Source: CAZAMI01 sp964627805 (GTDB taxonomy: Archaea; Thermoproteota; Thermoprotei_A; Sulfolobales; NBVN01). Taken from it: a DNA stretch of 64,000 nucleotides. Where the stretch lies: contig CAZVLA010000047.1 in the NCBI GenBank assembly GCA_964627805.1, forward strand, positions 1-64,000. Direction: 5' to 3'. A program made the position numbers and the translations under genes. This document shows, in pieces, positions 34,922 through 43,107 of the stretch (its first letter is position 1; each line of letters opens with the position of its first letter). The notes beneath the pieces are model-generated. The model was not told the DNA's origin. It did no database searches and saw nothing but the letters and a program-made list of their open reading frames with translations.

Positions 34922-35818
34922 TTGGTTGATGTGTGTGCGTTCGGTTACGTAACTAAGGAGTCCGAGGTCTTCCAAGGTAGGTACAGGGAATTTACTGCAG
35001 GGCCTCCGTACTTCTTCTCCATGGCTTTAGCTAGGTTAGGTACTTCGGTACTAGTGGTTACTAAGTTAGCACCTAAGGATAGGTACATAGTTCGTGAGAT
35101 GGAGGAAGTAGGTATTAGGGTAGTGACTCTAGAGAGTAAAACCACATTCTCGGCACATACGATATATGGTAAGACACTTGATGAGAGGCACATAAGGATA
35201 CTATCGACTGCGGACCCATTTACACTTAATGACTTAAGGTACTGTAGTGGATGTAGGTTAGTTTACGTAGGTCCCTTAACCACTAAGGACTTCACGTTAG
35301 ATTTCATGCGTGAAGCTAGGAGGCTAGCTCCGTTGGTTCTTGATGTTCAGGGGTTCACTAGGGAGGTAGTTGGTGATCGTATAGAGTACGTTGACTGGAG
35401 CTGGAAGGTTGAGGGTTCTAGGTATGTAGACATATTTAAGGCAGATAGTAAGGAAGCTAAACTACTGACGGGCTATGAGGATGCGTTAGAGGCTATGGAC
35501 GTGATAATGTCTTGGGGACCTAAGGAGGTACTAATCACATCTAGTAAGGGTGTCTACTTAGGGGTTAGGGGTAGCGGTAAGTACTTCGCACCATTCAAAG
35601 TTGATAGAGTCGTAGGGAGGGTAGGTAGAGGCGATACGTGCACTGCTTCCTACGTCCATGCTAGACTTAAGGGTATGGGTTACGAGGAGAGCGTGAAGTT
35701 CGCTGCAGCAGCTACTTCGCTTAAGCTAACCTACCAAGGACCCCTAAGGAATAGTGAGGCTGAAGTACTTGAGTTCGTTAGGGAGAAGTACTCAGACGTT
35801 AATGTAAGGATTGAGTAA
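34922..35818 (+). CDS. PfkB-family carbohydrate/nucleoside kinase, divergent
   Basis: 298 residues of the ribokinase fold. AGPPYFFSMALARLGTSVLVVTK is the substrate lid region, FKADSKEAKLLTG is the conserved Asn/Asp-Glu-containing middle, and VGRVGRGDTCTASYVHARLKG is the C-terminal signature. In the usual D-T-x-G-A-G-D anion hole only G-x-G-D is kept, including the catalytic base Asp, so the phosphate-binding loop is altered. The substrate is unknown; the neighbours (transaldolase-like, FBP aldolase/phosphatase) hint at a sugar or sugar phosphate. The start TTG at 34922 is seven bases after GGTG. Confidence 0.8.
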   Translation: MVDVCAFGYVTKESEVFQGRYREFTAGPPYFFSMALARLGTSVLVVTKLAPKDRYIVREMEEVGIRVVTLESKTTFSAHTIYGKTLDERHIRILSTADPFTLNDLRYCSGCRLVYVGPLTTKDFTLDFMREARRLAPLVLDVQGFTREVVGDRIEYVDWSWKVEGSRYVDIFKADSKEAKLLTGYEDALEAMDVIMSWGPKEVLITSSKGVYLGVRGSGKYFAPFKVDRVVGRVGRGDTCTASYVHARLKGMGYEESVKFAAAATSLKLTYQGPLRNSEAEVLEFVREKYSDVNVRIE

Positions 35819-35907
35819 TACGTTAGGGAGCATCCCAAGTAGCCCGTAAGTCGACTAGGTGGGTAGTGAACCAGAAGGGGTAGGGTAGGTATTAGTTATA
35901 CTTAGCA

Positions 35908-35917
35908 CTTATAAATA
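35908..35917 (+). promoter_or_regulatory. TATA box for the GDPD gene
   Basis: CTTATAAATA lies 60 bases upstream of GTG 35977, in a 158-base gap. It is a good match to the archaeal TATA consensus. Confidence 0.5.
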
Positions 35918-35976
35918 CTGAAGTACAGAAGTAAGTATCTCCCCCTTTAAAAATCTGGTATGTTGTGAGGTAATGA

Positions 35977-36912
35977 GTGGAGTTAAGGTGGGATATGGGA
36001 ATGTGGAAGCTAAGTTTTTTAGCAGAGTTAGCGGGGCTTAAATTGAGAAATGATGGTGGTACGTGGGAAATGATACTGCCTCATAGGAGACCGCTAATAG
36101 TGGGGCACGGAGCTAATAGCATAGGTAAGATAAAGCGTTACATCTCTGAGGGTGCTCACGTGTTAGAGATGGACATAATTGAGGATCCCTCAAGCGGTGA
36201 GTTAGTTCTGCATCATGTTTCTGAAGATACAATGCTTAAGTCACTTACTGGAGGTAGGGTCCACATATTCTTTGAGTGGTTACCGATACCCTTACCCATA
36301 GTTAAGCCTAAGAAATTAACTGACGTACTTAAGTTCATTAGCGGTAAGGCTGACGTAATGCTCGATCTTAAGTGGAGGGGGATGGCACGTAAGTTAGCTG
36401 AAGTACTTAATGAGGTTGACTTTAAGGGCGTTATATACGTAACCTCTAGGTACCATAAGGACTTAATGGAGATTAAGAGGCTAGTGAGGCATGTTAAGAC
36501 CTTAGTAAGTATTGATGACCAGCCAGTTAGGTGCGCTGAGTACTTAACTAAGGTAGGTGCTGATGGGACTTCAATAAGGTCTGCATTCATAGATAAGGAC
36601 CTAGTCAATGACTTACATAGGCATGGATTCATAATAGCTGCTTGGACAGTTAATGACGGCGCTATAGCTAGGTACTTAAGGGACTTAGGTGTTGACATGA
36701 TAGTTACTGACCACCCAGGACTAATAATGAAGGAGTTATCAGGTGAAGCTGAGGAGCTAGAGGAGCTCGAGAGAGCTAAATTAGAGGAGAGCTTAAGGGG
36801 TAATACCTCAGTACAGGATACCTTAGCTGGTGGTTTAGACCATATGTTCGGCTTCTCCTTCTATCACCAAGCAATTAGGAGGAAGGAAGAGAAGGAAGGT
36901 TTAAGACTGTGA
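35977..36912 (+). CDS. Glycerophosphodiester phosphodiesterase family protein
   Basis: 311 residues, GDPD TIM barrel. IVGHGANS carries the first catalytic His (the usual HRG reads HGA), LEMDI the metal Glu and Asp, and LVLHHV the second His. DVMLDLKW and the final ADGTSIR, WTVNDGAIARYL and GVDMIVTDHPG are typical. It hydrolyses glycerophosphodiesters to glycerol-3-phosphate or, in archaea, could act on glycerol-1-phosphate lipids' head groups. The C-terminal 60 residues are charged and extra. The start is GTG 35977 (after GAGGT) or ATG 35995. There is no signal peptide. Confidence 0.82.
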   Translation: MELRWDMGMWKLSFLAELAGLKLRNDGGTWEMILPHRRPLIVGHGANSIGKIKRYISEGAHVLEMDIIEDPSSGELVLHHVSEDTMLKSLTGGRVHIFFEWLPIPLPIVKPKKLTDVLKFISGKADVMLDLKWRGMARKLAEVLNEVDFKGVIYVTSRYHKDLMEIKRLVRHVKTLVSIDDQPVRCAEYLTKVGADGTSIRSAFIDKDLVNDLHRHGFIIAAWTVNDGAIARYLRDLGVDMIVTDHPGLIMKELSGEAEELEELERAKLEESLRGNTSVQDTLAGGLDHMFGFSFYHQAIRRKEEKEGLRL

Positions 36913-36973
36913 TTTTAGAATTATGCTTACCTAGTTAATTATGCTTAGTGTTTAAAAACTATTGTTTAAGTAG

Positions 36974-38137
36974 TTACTCATGAGTCAATAACTCAGTCTT
37001 TACCTTAGGTGCCTTAGCCTTGGGCTCCCCACTCACCTTAACGAACCTGTCCTTAAGCTTCTCTAGAACCATAGGTAGTGTTGTGTACTCCATCTCCTCA
37101 GGGCCTAGCCTGTGTGGCATGAATGGTCCGTGCCTCCTCATGTAGTCAGCTATGAACTGAGCCAACCTCCTAGTCTCGTCGAAGGCTACGTCGTCGAAGA
37201 GGTCTGCAGGACCTATTAACCTACCGTTCTTTATCTGGAACCCTAGACCTATTACTCTAGGTGGCCCGTCAAACCTAGTGCACTTAGCGTAACGCTGTGG
37301 TACTGGCATGAATGGTCCGTGGTGTGAGCCCCTCATCCAGCCAGCTACTAGGTGCGGGAAGGCGAAGGGCTCAAGAACTTCACCTAATGCTGGAAAGCCC
37401 GACTGAGCCCTAACCACAGCTACTGGGTCGTCCTTACCTACGTACCTACCAGCCATTAGGTTTAGCCTCTCAACACTAACTACTGCTGCTATCTCGTTGT
37501 CCTTCTTCCTGTAGACCCTCCTTATTATGTACCTACCTGGGGTACCGATTAGGGCCAGTATGTCGTACATCTCCTCAGGTGCTGATAGGGTTACTGACCT
37601 ACCCTCGAATACGTCGAAGATCTCGAACTTGAAGCCATCATGAAGCTTAGGGTCAATAACTAATCCAGCAGTGTTGAACGGGTCCGCGAAGATCCTGAAT
37701 ATTGGTAGGTTAAACGCTCCTGGCTCAGTCTTATCAGCCATGAACACTACTACAGGCTCTGCAGGTCTCTCAACGAACTCCATCTCAGCAACGCCGGGTC
37801 CTAAGCCCCTAACATTACCTGAAAATGCCTCACTTAGTAGGTCCTGACCAGCTGCGTACAGACCTAGCTCCTTCGATACCTTAGCTGCCTCCTTGAATGC
37901 GTTCCAAGCTAGCTCGTGGATCTCTGGAGCATCAACTCCCTTCCTATGTGTCATGATCAGCTCTAAGTCATCACCAGCGTTTGTTACGTAGAAGTCAATT
38001 ATTAATCCCTTACTCTTAGCCTCAGCAAGTACCTTAGTTGCTGCTGCTATACACTCTGGATGCACGATATGGTGACCAGCTAGTGAGCCTATATCAGCCT
38101 TTATAACTGATATAGTAGTCTTAACCTTCTCACTCAT
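36974..38137 (-). CDS. fbp: Fructose-1,6-bisphosphate aldolase/phosphatase (bifunctional)
   Basis: 387 residues of the archaeal-type FBPA/P family, which condenses triose phosphates and dephosphorylates the FBP to fructose-6-phosphate in gluconeogenesis. TTISVIKADIGSLAGHH gives the N-terminal metal-binding Asp and His. VFMADKTEPGAFNLPIFRIFADPFNTAGLVIDP, RAQSGFPALGEVLEPFAFPHLVAGWMRGSHHGPFMPV, and HGPFMPHRLGPEEMEY follow in full family order and length. It is found in thermophilic archaea and deeply branching bacteria. The start ATG at 38137 is seven bases after GAGGT. It shares a neighbourhood with the transaldolase-like and PfkB genes. Confidence 0.95.
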   Translation of the reverse strand: MSEKVKTTISVIKADIGSLAGHHIVHPECIAAATKVLAEAKSKGLIIDFYVTNAGDDLELIMTHRKGVDAPEIHELAWNAFKEAAKVSKELGLYAAGQDLLSEAFSGNVRGLGPGVAEMEFVERPAEPVVVFMADKTEPGAFNLPIFRIFADPFNTAGLVIDPKLHDGFKFEIFDVFEGRSVTLSAPEEMYDILALIGTPGRYIIRRVYRKKDNEIAAVVSVERLNLMAGRYVGKDDPVAVVRAQSGFPALGEVLEPFAFPHLVAGWMRGSHHGPFMPVPQRYAKCTRFDGPPRVIGLGFQIKNGRLIGPADLFDDVAFDETRRLAQFIADYMRRHGPFMPHRLGPEEMEYTTLPMVLEKLKDRFVKVSGEPKAKAPKVKTELLTHE

Positions 38138-38283
38138 AGCTCTTACCTCAAGGTAACCCTCCTTACCGCCTTAAAAACTTATACAATCTAAGTTATGGTA
38201 AGTACGACTTAAGTACTTAATTCTTCGTAGCACCGAGTTAAGTAATTAATTTCTACCTTAGATAGTTAGTTAGGGTTTAGGTA

Positions 38284-39030
38284 ATGATGCTTGAAATCAT
38301 TGATAAGGTAAGTAATTACTCATGCGTAGTTAGTATTCATGAAAAGTACGTTAAGTACTTCAAGAACACGCTACCCTTCAGTACTAAACTCAATGTTTGG
38401 AAGGAGGAGGTGTACCTAAATACTCCGGTGAAGATACCTAGTAACGAGTTAGTGCCTGCATATAAGGTTAGGTTAGGTAGGCTATACTACTGGCCCCCAG
38501 AGCAGTCTCTATGCCTCTTCTACGGAGCTTCCGAGGCCTACACACCCGTTTCTGAGGTAGGTACTGTAGTGGGTCCTCTGTATTACTTAAGGTACTTCAG
38601 TAGCGGTGATGAAGCTGAGGTTAGGGTTCATGAGTTAAGTCCCCAATTAAGTAGGTTAGCTAAGTATGTGGGTAGCTTAGGCTACTTAGTCGCTTCAGTA
38701 GTTAATGGTGACGTAACCGCCTTAGCCGCTACGAAGTTCTTAGGGGGTGATTGCAGATCCTCATTCTTAGTATTTAGTGAGGACTTCGGCTACCACCTAG
38801 AGAGTGACGCGTTCTTTAGGTTAAGTGAATCATTAAATGATAGGGTACTATTCAGTAGTTTGAAATCATATGTTAACTCACTAACTAAGTACTTAAGGCT
38901 GGATATTAATGAGGATGGGTATGCAGTACTTACCGCTGGTGTAGGTACGCTAAATGAGTTGCTTGAATCCATTAATGAGCTTGAGGTGATACTCCCGCTA
39001 CTTAAGGAGAGATTCGGTATTTACTTCTGA
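38284..39030 (+). CDS. Cyclophilin-like-fold (TM1367-type) protein with extra C-terminal domain
   Basis: 248 residues. The first 120 contain RLYYWPPEQSLCLFYGASEAYTP and VGTVVGPLYYL, which line up with the cyclophilin-like PF04126-type protein encoded at 40335 (FWPPGNALCIFWGPTPAS and VNVLGRV). The second half (about 120-248) is a separate, helix-rich region without recognised motif. The function is unknown: the fold is cyclophilin-like but members lack known isomerase activity. It and its shorter relative lie on either side of an ABC ATPase gene. Confidence 0.62.
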   Translation: MMLEIIDKVSNYSCVVSIHEKYVKYFKNTLPFSTKLNVWKEEVYLNTPVKIPSNELVPAYKVRLGRLYYWPPEQSLCLFYGASEAYTPVSEVGTVVGPLYYLRYFSSGDEAEVRVHELSPQLSRLAKYVGSLGYLVASVVNGDVTALAATKFLGGDCRSSFLVFSEDFGYHLESDAFFRLSESLNDRVLFSSLKSYVNSLTKYLRLDINEDGYAVLTAGVGTLNELLESINELEVILPLLKERFGIYF

Positions 39031-39103
39031 TGACGGTCTAATCTACTGAGTCATTAAAAACAAGAAGTATTTTAGTAGCGCTTTTACTTCAGGCGTGTCT
39101 CAC

Positions 39104-40189
39104 TTAGAGTATGGCTTTTTCAGTTGACTTATCGAAGAAGTGGAGCTTACTCTCGTCAAGTACTACCCAGACGCTCTTACCTGGTACGTACCTCTCATCG
39201 GGTGCTGTTATTGCTTTAATGATTATGTCACCTATCTTAACATTAACTATCATGTCCCTACCTAATGGCTCAGTAACGTATATCACTCCCTCAATAGCGT
39301 CTGGTACCTTAGTTAGGGAGAGCTTCGTGTGCTCTGGCCTGAAGCCCATTATTACGTCAGTTGATTTAGATACTATTAGCTCACCTAACTCCTTAGAGAG
39401 TTTATACTTAAACACACCAGCATCGAAGTAGTACTCACCCTTATCCTCCCTAACTATACCCTCCACGAAGTTCATTGGCGGTGACCCTATGAATCCAGCT
39501 ACGAATAAGTTAGCTGGTCTATTGTAGAGTTCGTCCGGCTTAGCGTATTGCTGGAGCCTACCAGCATTCATTACTGCTATCCTATCAGCCATTGACAGAG
39601 CCTCTACCTGATCGTGGGTTACGTATATTGCTGTAATGCCTAACTCCTTCTGTAGCCTCTTGAGCTCGGCCCTCATGAGGATCCTTAACTTAGCGTCTAG
39701 GTTGCTTAGCGGCTCATCAAGTAGCAGGACATCAGGCTCCTTAACTAAGGCTCTACCTAAGGCAACCCTCTGCTGCTGACCTCCGGAGAGCTGGGCTGGT
39801 TTCCTATGTAGTAAGTTATCGATCCTCAGTAACTTAGCTACTTCCTTAACCTTCCTATCAATCTCATTCTTAGGTACTTTCTTGAGTTTAAGTGGGAAGG
39901 CTATGTTATCATATACAGTCATGTGCGGGTATAGTGCGTAGCTCTGGAATACCATACCTACGTTCCTATCCTTAGGTGGTAAGTCAGTAACGTCACGATC
40001 ATCGAAGAGTATCCTACCCTTAGTTGGTTTGTATATGCCAGCAACCATGAGTAGGGTAGTTGTCTTACCGCATCCGGAGGGACCTAGGAGTGCTACGAAC
40101 TCACCATCACCTATCTCAAGATTTAAGTCTACGACAGCCTTAACTCTACCGAAGAATTTACTCACATTATCTAGCTTCACCTTAACCAT
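39104..40189 (-). CDS. MalK/UgpC-type ABC transporter ATPase
   Basis: About 361 residues. Walker A is GPSGCGKTT, the signature LSGGQQQR, Walker B VLLLDEPLSNLD and the switch YVTHDQVEAL. The C-terminal TOBE/OB domain (MGFRPEHTKL, PLGRDMIVNVKIG) is that of CUT1 sugar importers. No CUT1 permease or binding protein is in the window, so it probably serves carbohydrate importers encoded elsewhere. The start is set at ATG 40189, six bases after GGTG; GTG codons upstream are in the ribosome-binding site. Confidence 0.92.
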   Translation of the reverse strand: MVKVKLDNVSKFFGRVKAVVDLNLEIGDGEFVALLGPSGCGKTTTLLMVAGIYKPTKGRILFDDRDVTDLPPKDRNVGMVFQSYALYPHMTVYDNIAFPLKLKKVPKNEIDRKVKEVAKLLRIDNLLHRKPAQLSGGQQQRVALGRALVKEPDVLLLDEPLSNLDAKLRILMRAELKRLQKELGITAIYVTHDQVEALSMADRIAVMNAGRLQQYAKPDELYNRPANLFVAGFIGSPPMNFVEGIVREDKGEYYFDAGVFKYKLSKELGELIVSKSTDVIMGFRPEHTKLSLTKVPDAIEGVIYVTEPLGRDMIVNVKIGDIIIKAITAPDERYVPGKSVWVVLDESKLHFFDKSTEKAIL

Positions 40190-40334
40190 CCGCACCACCT
40201 AAGGAGGTAGCATTACCTCCGTAGAAAGTATCTTGCTAATCCACTAAAAATCCTTACTTCACCTACTTTAAAAGTGGTTAGGGACAGGTTAATTTACTCA
40301 GTAATAGAGTAACCTAATGTTGAGGTGTATTAAC

Positions 40335-40730
40335 GTGGCGGTTAAGGTTAGGGTTAGGATATATACTAAATCAACGGGTTACGTAGAGGCTGAATTAACT
40401 GATGAGTATAGCCCGGAGACCTTCAGGAGGGTAGTTAATGCATTACCTATAGAGTCAATAGCTTATCGCTGGGGAGATGAGGTCTACTTCTCAACGCCAG
40501 TGCAGGCCAGCGAAGAAAATCCACGGGAAACCGTTGATAAGGGGACAATAGCTTTCTGGCCTCCAGGTAATGCGCTCTGTATATTCTGGGGACCAACACC
40601 AGCAAGTAGATCACCTGATGAGATAAGACCTGCTAGTCCAGTTAATGTATTGGGTAGGGTATTAGGTAACCCTGAAGTCTTTGATAAGGTTAGGAGCGGT
40701 GAGAAAATCATTGTTGAGAGAATAGAGTAG
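40335..40730 (+). CDS. Cyclophilin-like-fold (TM1367-type) protein
   Basis: About 131 residues, a single cyclophilin-like domain: VKVRVRIYTKSTG at the start, EVYFSTPV, GTIAFWPPGNALCIFWGPTP, RPASPVNVLGRV and VRSGEKIIVERIE at the end. The GPTP and SPVN phrases are hallmarks of the family. The role is unknown. The start is set at GTG 40335, seven bases after GGTG; ATG 40317 would add six residues across the ribosome-binding site. It is transcribed away from the ABC ATPase. Confidence 0.75.
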   Translation: MAVKVRVRIYTKSTGYVEAELTDEYSPETFRRVVNALPIESIAYRWGDEVYFSTPVQASEENPRETVDKGTIAFWPPGNALCIFWGPTPASRSPDEIRPASPVNVLGRVLGNPEVFDKVRSGEKIIVERIE

Positions 40731-40888
40731 CTTAACTAGACTTATTCTTAACATATTTTTAATTAAGATATGGATGTAAATCGAATATTATTCATTAGGA
40801 ATTAAGATAGACTTATGCGTCTCCCCACATTGACTTACCGGATATATACCTAATATATTATATATTATATTTTGTAAGCAGGAGCACT

Positions 40889-40980
40889 AAGTAGTACTAT
40901 ACCACTCATAAGTAGTACTATTATCATGTGTTAACATAAGTTACTTCAGGAAAAGCTTAGTTTCCTGTTGTAAGTAGTAT
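40889..40980 (+). promoter_or_regulatory. Repeated AAGTAGTACTAT boxes before the inositol cluster
   Basis: AAGTAGTACTAT occurs at 40889-40900 and 40910-40921, exactly 21 bases apart (two helical turns). A partial third copy, AAGTAGTAT, is at 40972-40980, 62 bases further. Each full copy contains the palindrome TAGTACTA. They stand between an AT-rich stretch (40843-40876) and the TATA-like TGTTTTATTC near 40989, so regulator binding is plausible. The motif composition is common in this genome, which limits confidence. Confidence 0.45.
40947..40967. promoter_or_regulatory. Perfect 7+7+7 inverted repeat upstream of the PfkB/iol genes
   Basis: CAGGAAA, seven bases, TTTCCTG: perfect dyad symmetry about 20 bases upstream of the TATA-like element for the gene at 41030. 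A related GGAAA...TTCC arrangement is found at about 52344-52360 upstream of the 2-hydroxyacid dehydrogenase. It is a candidate operator for the inositol genes. Confidence 0.42.
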
Positions 40981-41029
40981 CTGCTTAGTGTTTTATTCTC
41001 ATTAGCTTAATACTTAAGTGGGTAGTGGA

Positions 41030-42061
41030 TTGGTTAGGGTACTTACTGTAGGTACGTTTACTGTTGATATAGTAGCATCTGACTTGCCTAAGGTTGCCGA
41101 TCCTGGCGAGATCGTTAATGTGAGCACCCCTATAGACCTTCATGTAGGTGGTCATGCAGCTAATGTAGCTATTGACTTAGTTAAATTAGGTGTTAAGGGT
41201 GAGGTTTATGCTTGCGGTGCTGTTGGTGATGATGTATTTGCTAGGATAATACGTGATGAACTCAGTAAGTACGGTATTAGGTTCCTTCCGTTAATTATTA
41301 GTGAAGTAGGTACTGCTAGAAACGCCATATTAGTGGTTAGTGGTGAGGACAGGAGGTTCCACATCTACCCGGGAGCTAATAAGTACTTAAGACCGAATCA
41401 CGTACTTGATACTCTTAAGGAAGTACGTCCTAACTACATGTATTTAGCTATAGGCTTCTCAAAATACTTAGATAGCGAGTTAGGCACCATACTTAGGGAG
41501 GCTTCAAGGTTAGGTACTAAGGTATTACTTGATATAGCACGTATGAGTGAGCACGCCATCAGAGCTGTTAAGGAGGTCCTAGGAAGTACAGACTTCATAC
41601 ACATGAATTACCTAGAACTAAGTAGGTTAGTGGGTGAGTCGGACCTAGTTAGATGCGCGCGTAGGATCAGCGAGTACCCTAAGGTACTACTCGCCGTAAC
41701 CTATGGTGAAGGAGGTGTTAAGGCATTGTTTAGGGGTTCATACATAATATCGCAACCATCATTTAAGGTAGGCTCTAAGGACCCTACAGGAGCTGGTGAC
41801 GCGTTTTCTGCAGGTATCATTAGTTACTTAATTAATTACTTAGGCAGTGACTTCAGTAGGTTAAGTACTGAAGTAACCGTTAAGTTACTCATGTATGCAC
41901 AAGCGGCAGGTGCCTCAGCTACGCTATCGCCTGGAGCTACTACATCAGTATCCTCCGAAGTTGTTGAGTCACTAATTGAGAGTCAAGGGAACTACGTACT
42001 CTCCAGTACTAAGGTTTACGATCTTGAGGGGAAAGTAATAAGTTATTTCTCCTATCATTAA
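41030..42061 (+). CDS. PfkB-family sugar kinase of the inositol cluster
   Basis: About 343 residues. TVDIVASDLPKVADPGEIV, LHVGGHAANVAIDLVKLG and CGAVGDDVFA are the N-terminal substrate motifs (G-G-x-A-x-N-x-A), and KDPTGAGDAFSAGII is the intact anion-hole signature with catalytic Asp. The start is set at TTG 41030, five bases after GGTA, giving MVRVLTVGTFTVD; GTG 41018 is the alternative. It is the first gene of the + strand inositol run. The T. maritima inositol locus also contains a PfkB kinase (TM0415), so a keto-hexonate intermediate or keto-deoxy acid is a plausible substrate, but the sequence does not decide this. Confidence 0.85.
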   Translation: MVRVLTVGTFTVDIVASDLPKVADPGEIVNVSTPIDLHVGGHAANVAIDLVKLGVKGEVYACGAVGDDVFARIIRDELSKYGIRFLPLIISEVGTARNAILVVSGEDRRFHIYPGANKYLRPNHVLDTLKEVRPNYMYLAIGFSKYLDSELGTILREASRLGTKVLLDIARMSEHAIRAVKEVLGSTDFIHMNYLELSRLVGESDLVRCARRISEYPKVLLAVTYGEGGVKALFRGSYIISQPSFKVGSKDPTGAGDAFSAGIISYLINYLGSDFSRLSTEVTVKLLMYAQAAGASATLSPGATTSVSSEVVESLIESQGNYVLSSTKVYDLEGKVISYFSYH

Positions 42062-42104
42062 GTTATTAAGCTAACCGTAGATTAAATGCATGAGGTAAGT
42101 AAGA

Positions 42105-43064
42105 ATGTCTGCACCCCTGAGTGAGCGTTGGGGTAAACCCGTACTAAATAAGTTCGGTAAGAAGATCTACCTTGACCAAATGACCATGAAGGAGATTGAG
42201 GAGAGGGTTAAGGAGAACGACATAATATTCCTACCAGTAGGTTCTACGGAAGCTCACGGACCTTTCGCACCCGTTGGTGAGGATACCATAATAGGTGCTA
42301 GCATAGCTGAGCGCGTCGCTTACGAAACCGGAGCTACGGTAGCTCCCCCAATACCCTACGGTAGCCACCCAAGCCATCACTACGGTATGAGGGGTACTAT
42401 ACCGATTAAGGCAACGACACTTATTGAGTACGTCTCAGACGTGATTAGGTGGTTATCTAATGCTGGATTCAAGAAGATAATAGTTTGGAACAGCCACGGT
42501 CAGGAGTACGTACTACCTATAGCTAAGGACGTAGCTATCCTGGAGAAGGACGTACACGCGTTAATACTAGTTACGAGCTGGTGGAAGTGGGCTCAAGACC
42601 TACTAAGGAAGGCAGGTACTGGTGAGGAGATAGCTCCGGGAATTAAGTTGGATACACCCTTCGTACACGCTGATGAAGTAGAGACCAGCGTTACTTGGTA
42701 CGTAGCTCCAGACCTAATAGATAGGGAGGCCTTGGAGAAGGAAGGTGAGTGGGGCGTTGTTAGGGTAATACCTGGTAAGTGGGTTAATGCAGCTGGTAAC
42801 GTATTCCCGGACAAACCCTTCAATTGGTATGACGTAAGTCACCTACCTGAGTTCTACTACTACAGGAAGGGATTCGTAGGTTGGCCTAAGAAGGCCGACC
42901 CTAGGAAGGGTGAAGCAATAATTAAGGTAGTTATTGAGAGGGTAATTGAGTTCGTTAACTGGCTTAAGGAGACCTACCCACCAGGTCAAGTACCTAGGAC
43001 ATGGATTAACTACGAGGACTTCTACTTTAATAAGCCTAAGGAGTGGGTCGAGCCTAAGGGCTAA
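42105..43064 (+). CDS. iolN: Creatininase-family hydrolase, probable 3-dehydro-scyllo-inosose hydrolase
   Basis: 319 residues. Metal ligands of the creatininase fold are visible: GSTEAHGPFAPVGED (Glu49, His51, Asp60), WNSHGQE (His131, Glu134) and HADEVETS. SHPSHHYGMRGTIPI forms the active-site loop. In T. maritima the creatininase-family protein TM0413 (IolN) opens the ring of diketo-inositol to 5-keto-L-gluconate. The neighbours (IolO-like, IolG-like, IolM-like) are the rest of that route, which makes this assignment strong by context. The start ATG at 42105 is eight bases after GAGGT. A T5 run follows the stop (43069-43073). Confidence 0.82.
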   Translation: MSAPLSERWGKPVLNKFGKKIYLDQMTMKEIEERVKENDIIFLPVGSTEAHGPFAPVGEDTIIGASIAERVAYETGATVAPPIPYGSHPSHHYGMRGTIPIKATTLIEYVSDVIRWLSNAGFKKIIVWNSHGQEYVLPIAKDVAILEKDVHALILVTSWWKWAQDLLRKAGTGEEIAPGIKLDTPFVHADEVETSVTWYVAPDLIDREALEKEGEWGVVRVIPGKWVNAAGNVFPDKPFNWYDVSHLPEFYYYRKGFVGWPKKADPRKGEAIIKVVIERVIEFVNWLKETYPPGQVPRTWINYEDFYFNKPKEWVEPKG

Positions 43065-43068
43065 ACCA

Positions 43069-43073
43069 TTTTT
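43069..43073 (+). terminator. T-run after the IolN-like gene
   Basis: A T5 run a few bases after the TAA at 43064, typical of archaeal intrinsic termination or attenuation. Similar runs follow most genes of this cluster. Confidence 0.35.
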
Positions 43074-43107
43074 AGAATAACCCCTACTTAAGCCTTGGTG
43101 GAGGTAT

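Noticed and set aside
35819..35900. GC-richer intergenic stretch that might hold a small RNA or tRNA.
   Set aside because: No cloverleaf, no T-loop consensus, and no convincing C/D or H/ACA boxes could be arranged.
40843..40876. AT-rich stretch of TATA/ATAT repeats as a possible replication origin.
   Set aside because: No origin recognition box repeats, no cdc6/orc1 gene nearby; it is better explained as promoter-region AT richness.
41030..42061. Naming the PfkB kinase as 2-keto-3-deoxygluconate kinase.
   Set aside because: Family motifs are shared by many sugar kinases; no substrate-specific feature could be read from the sequence.
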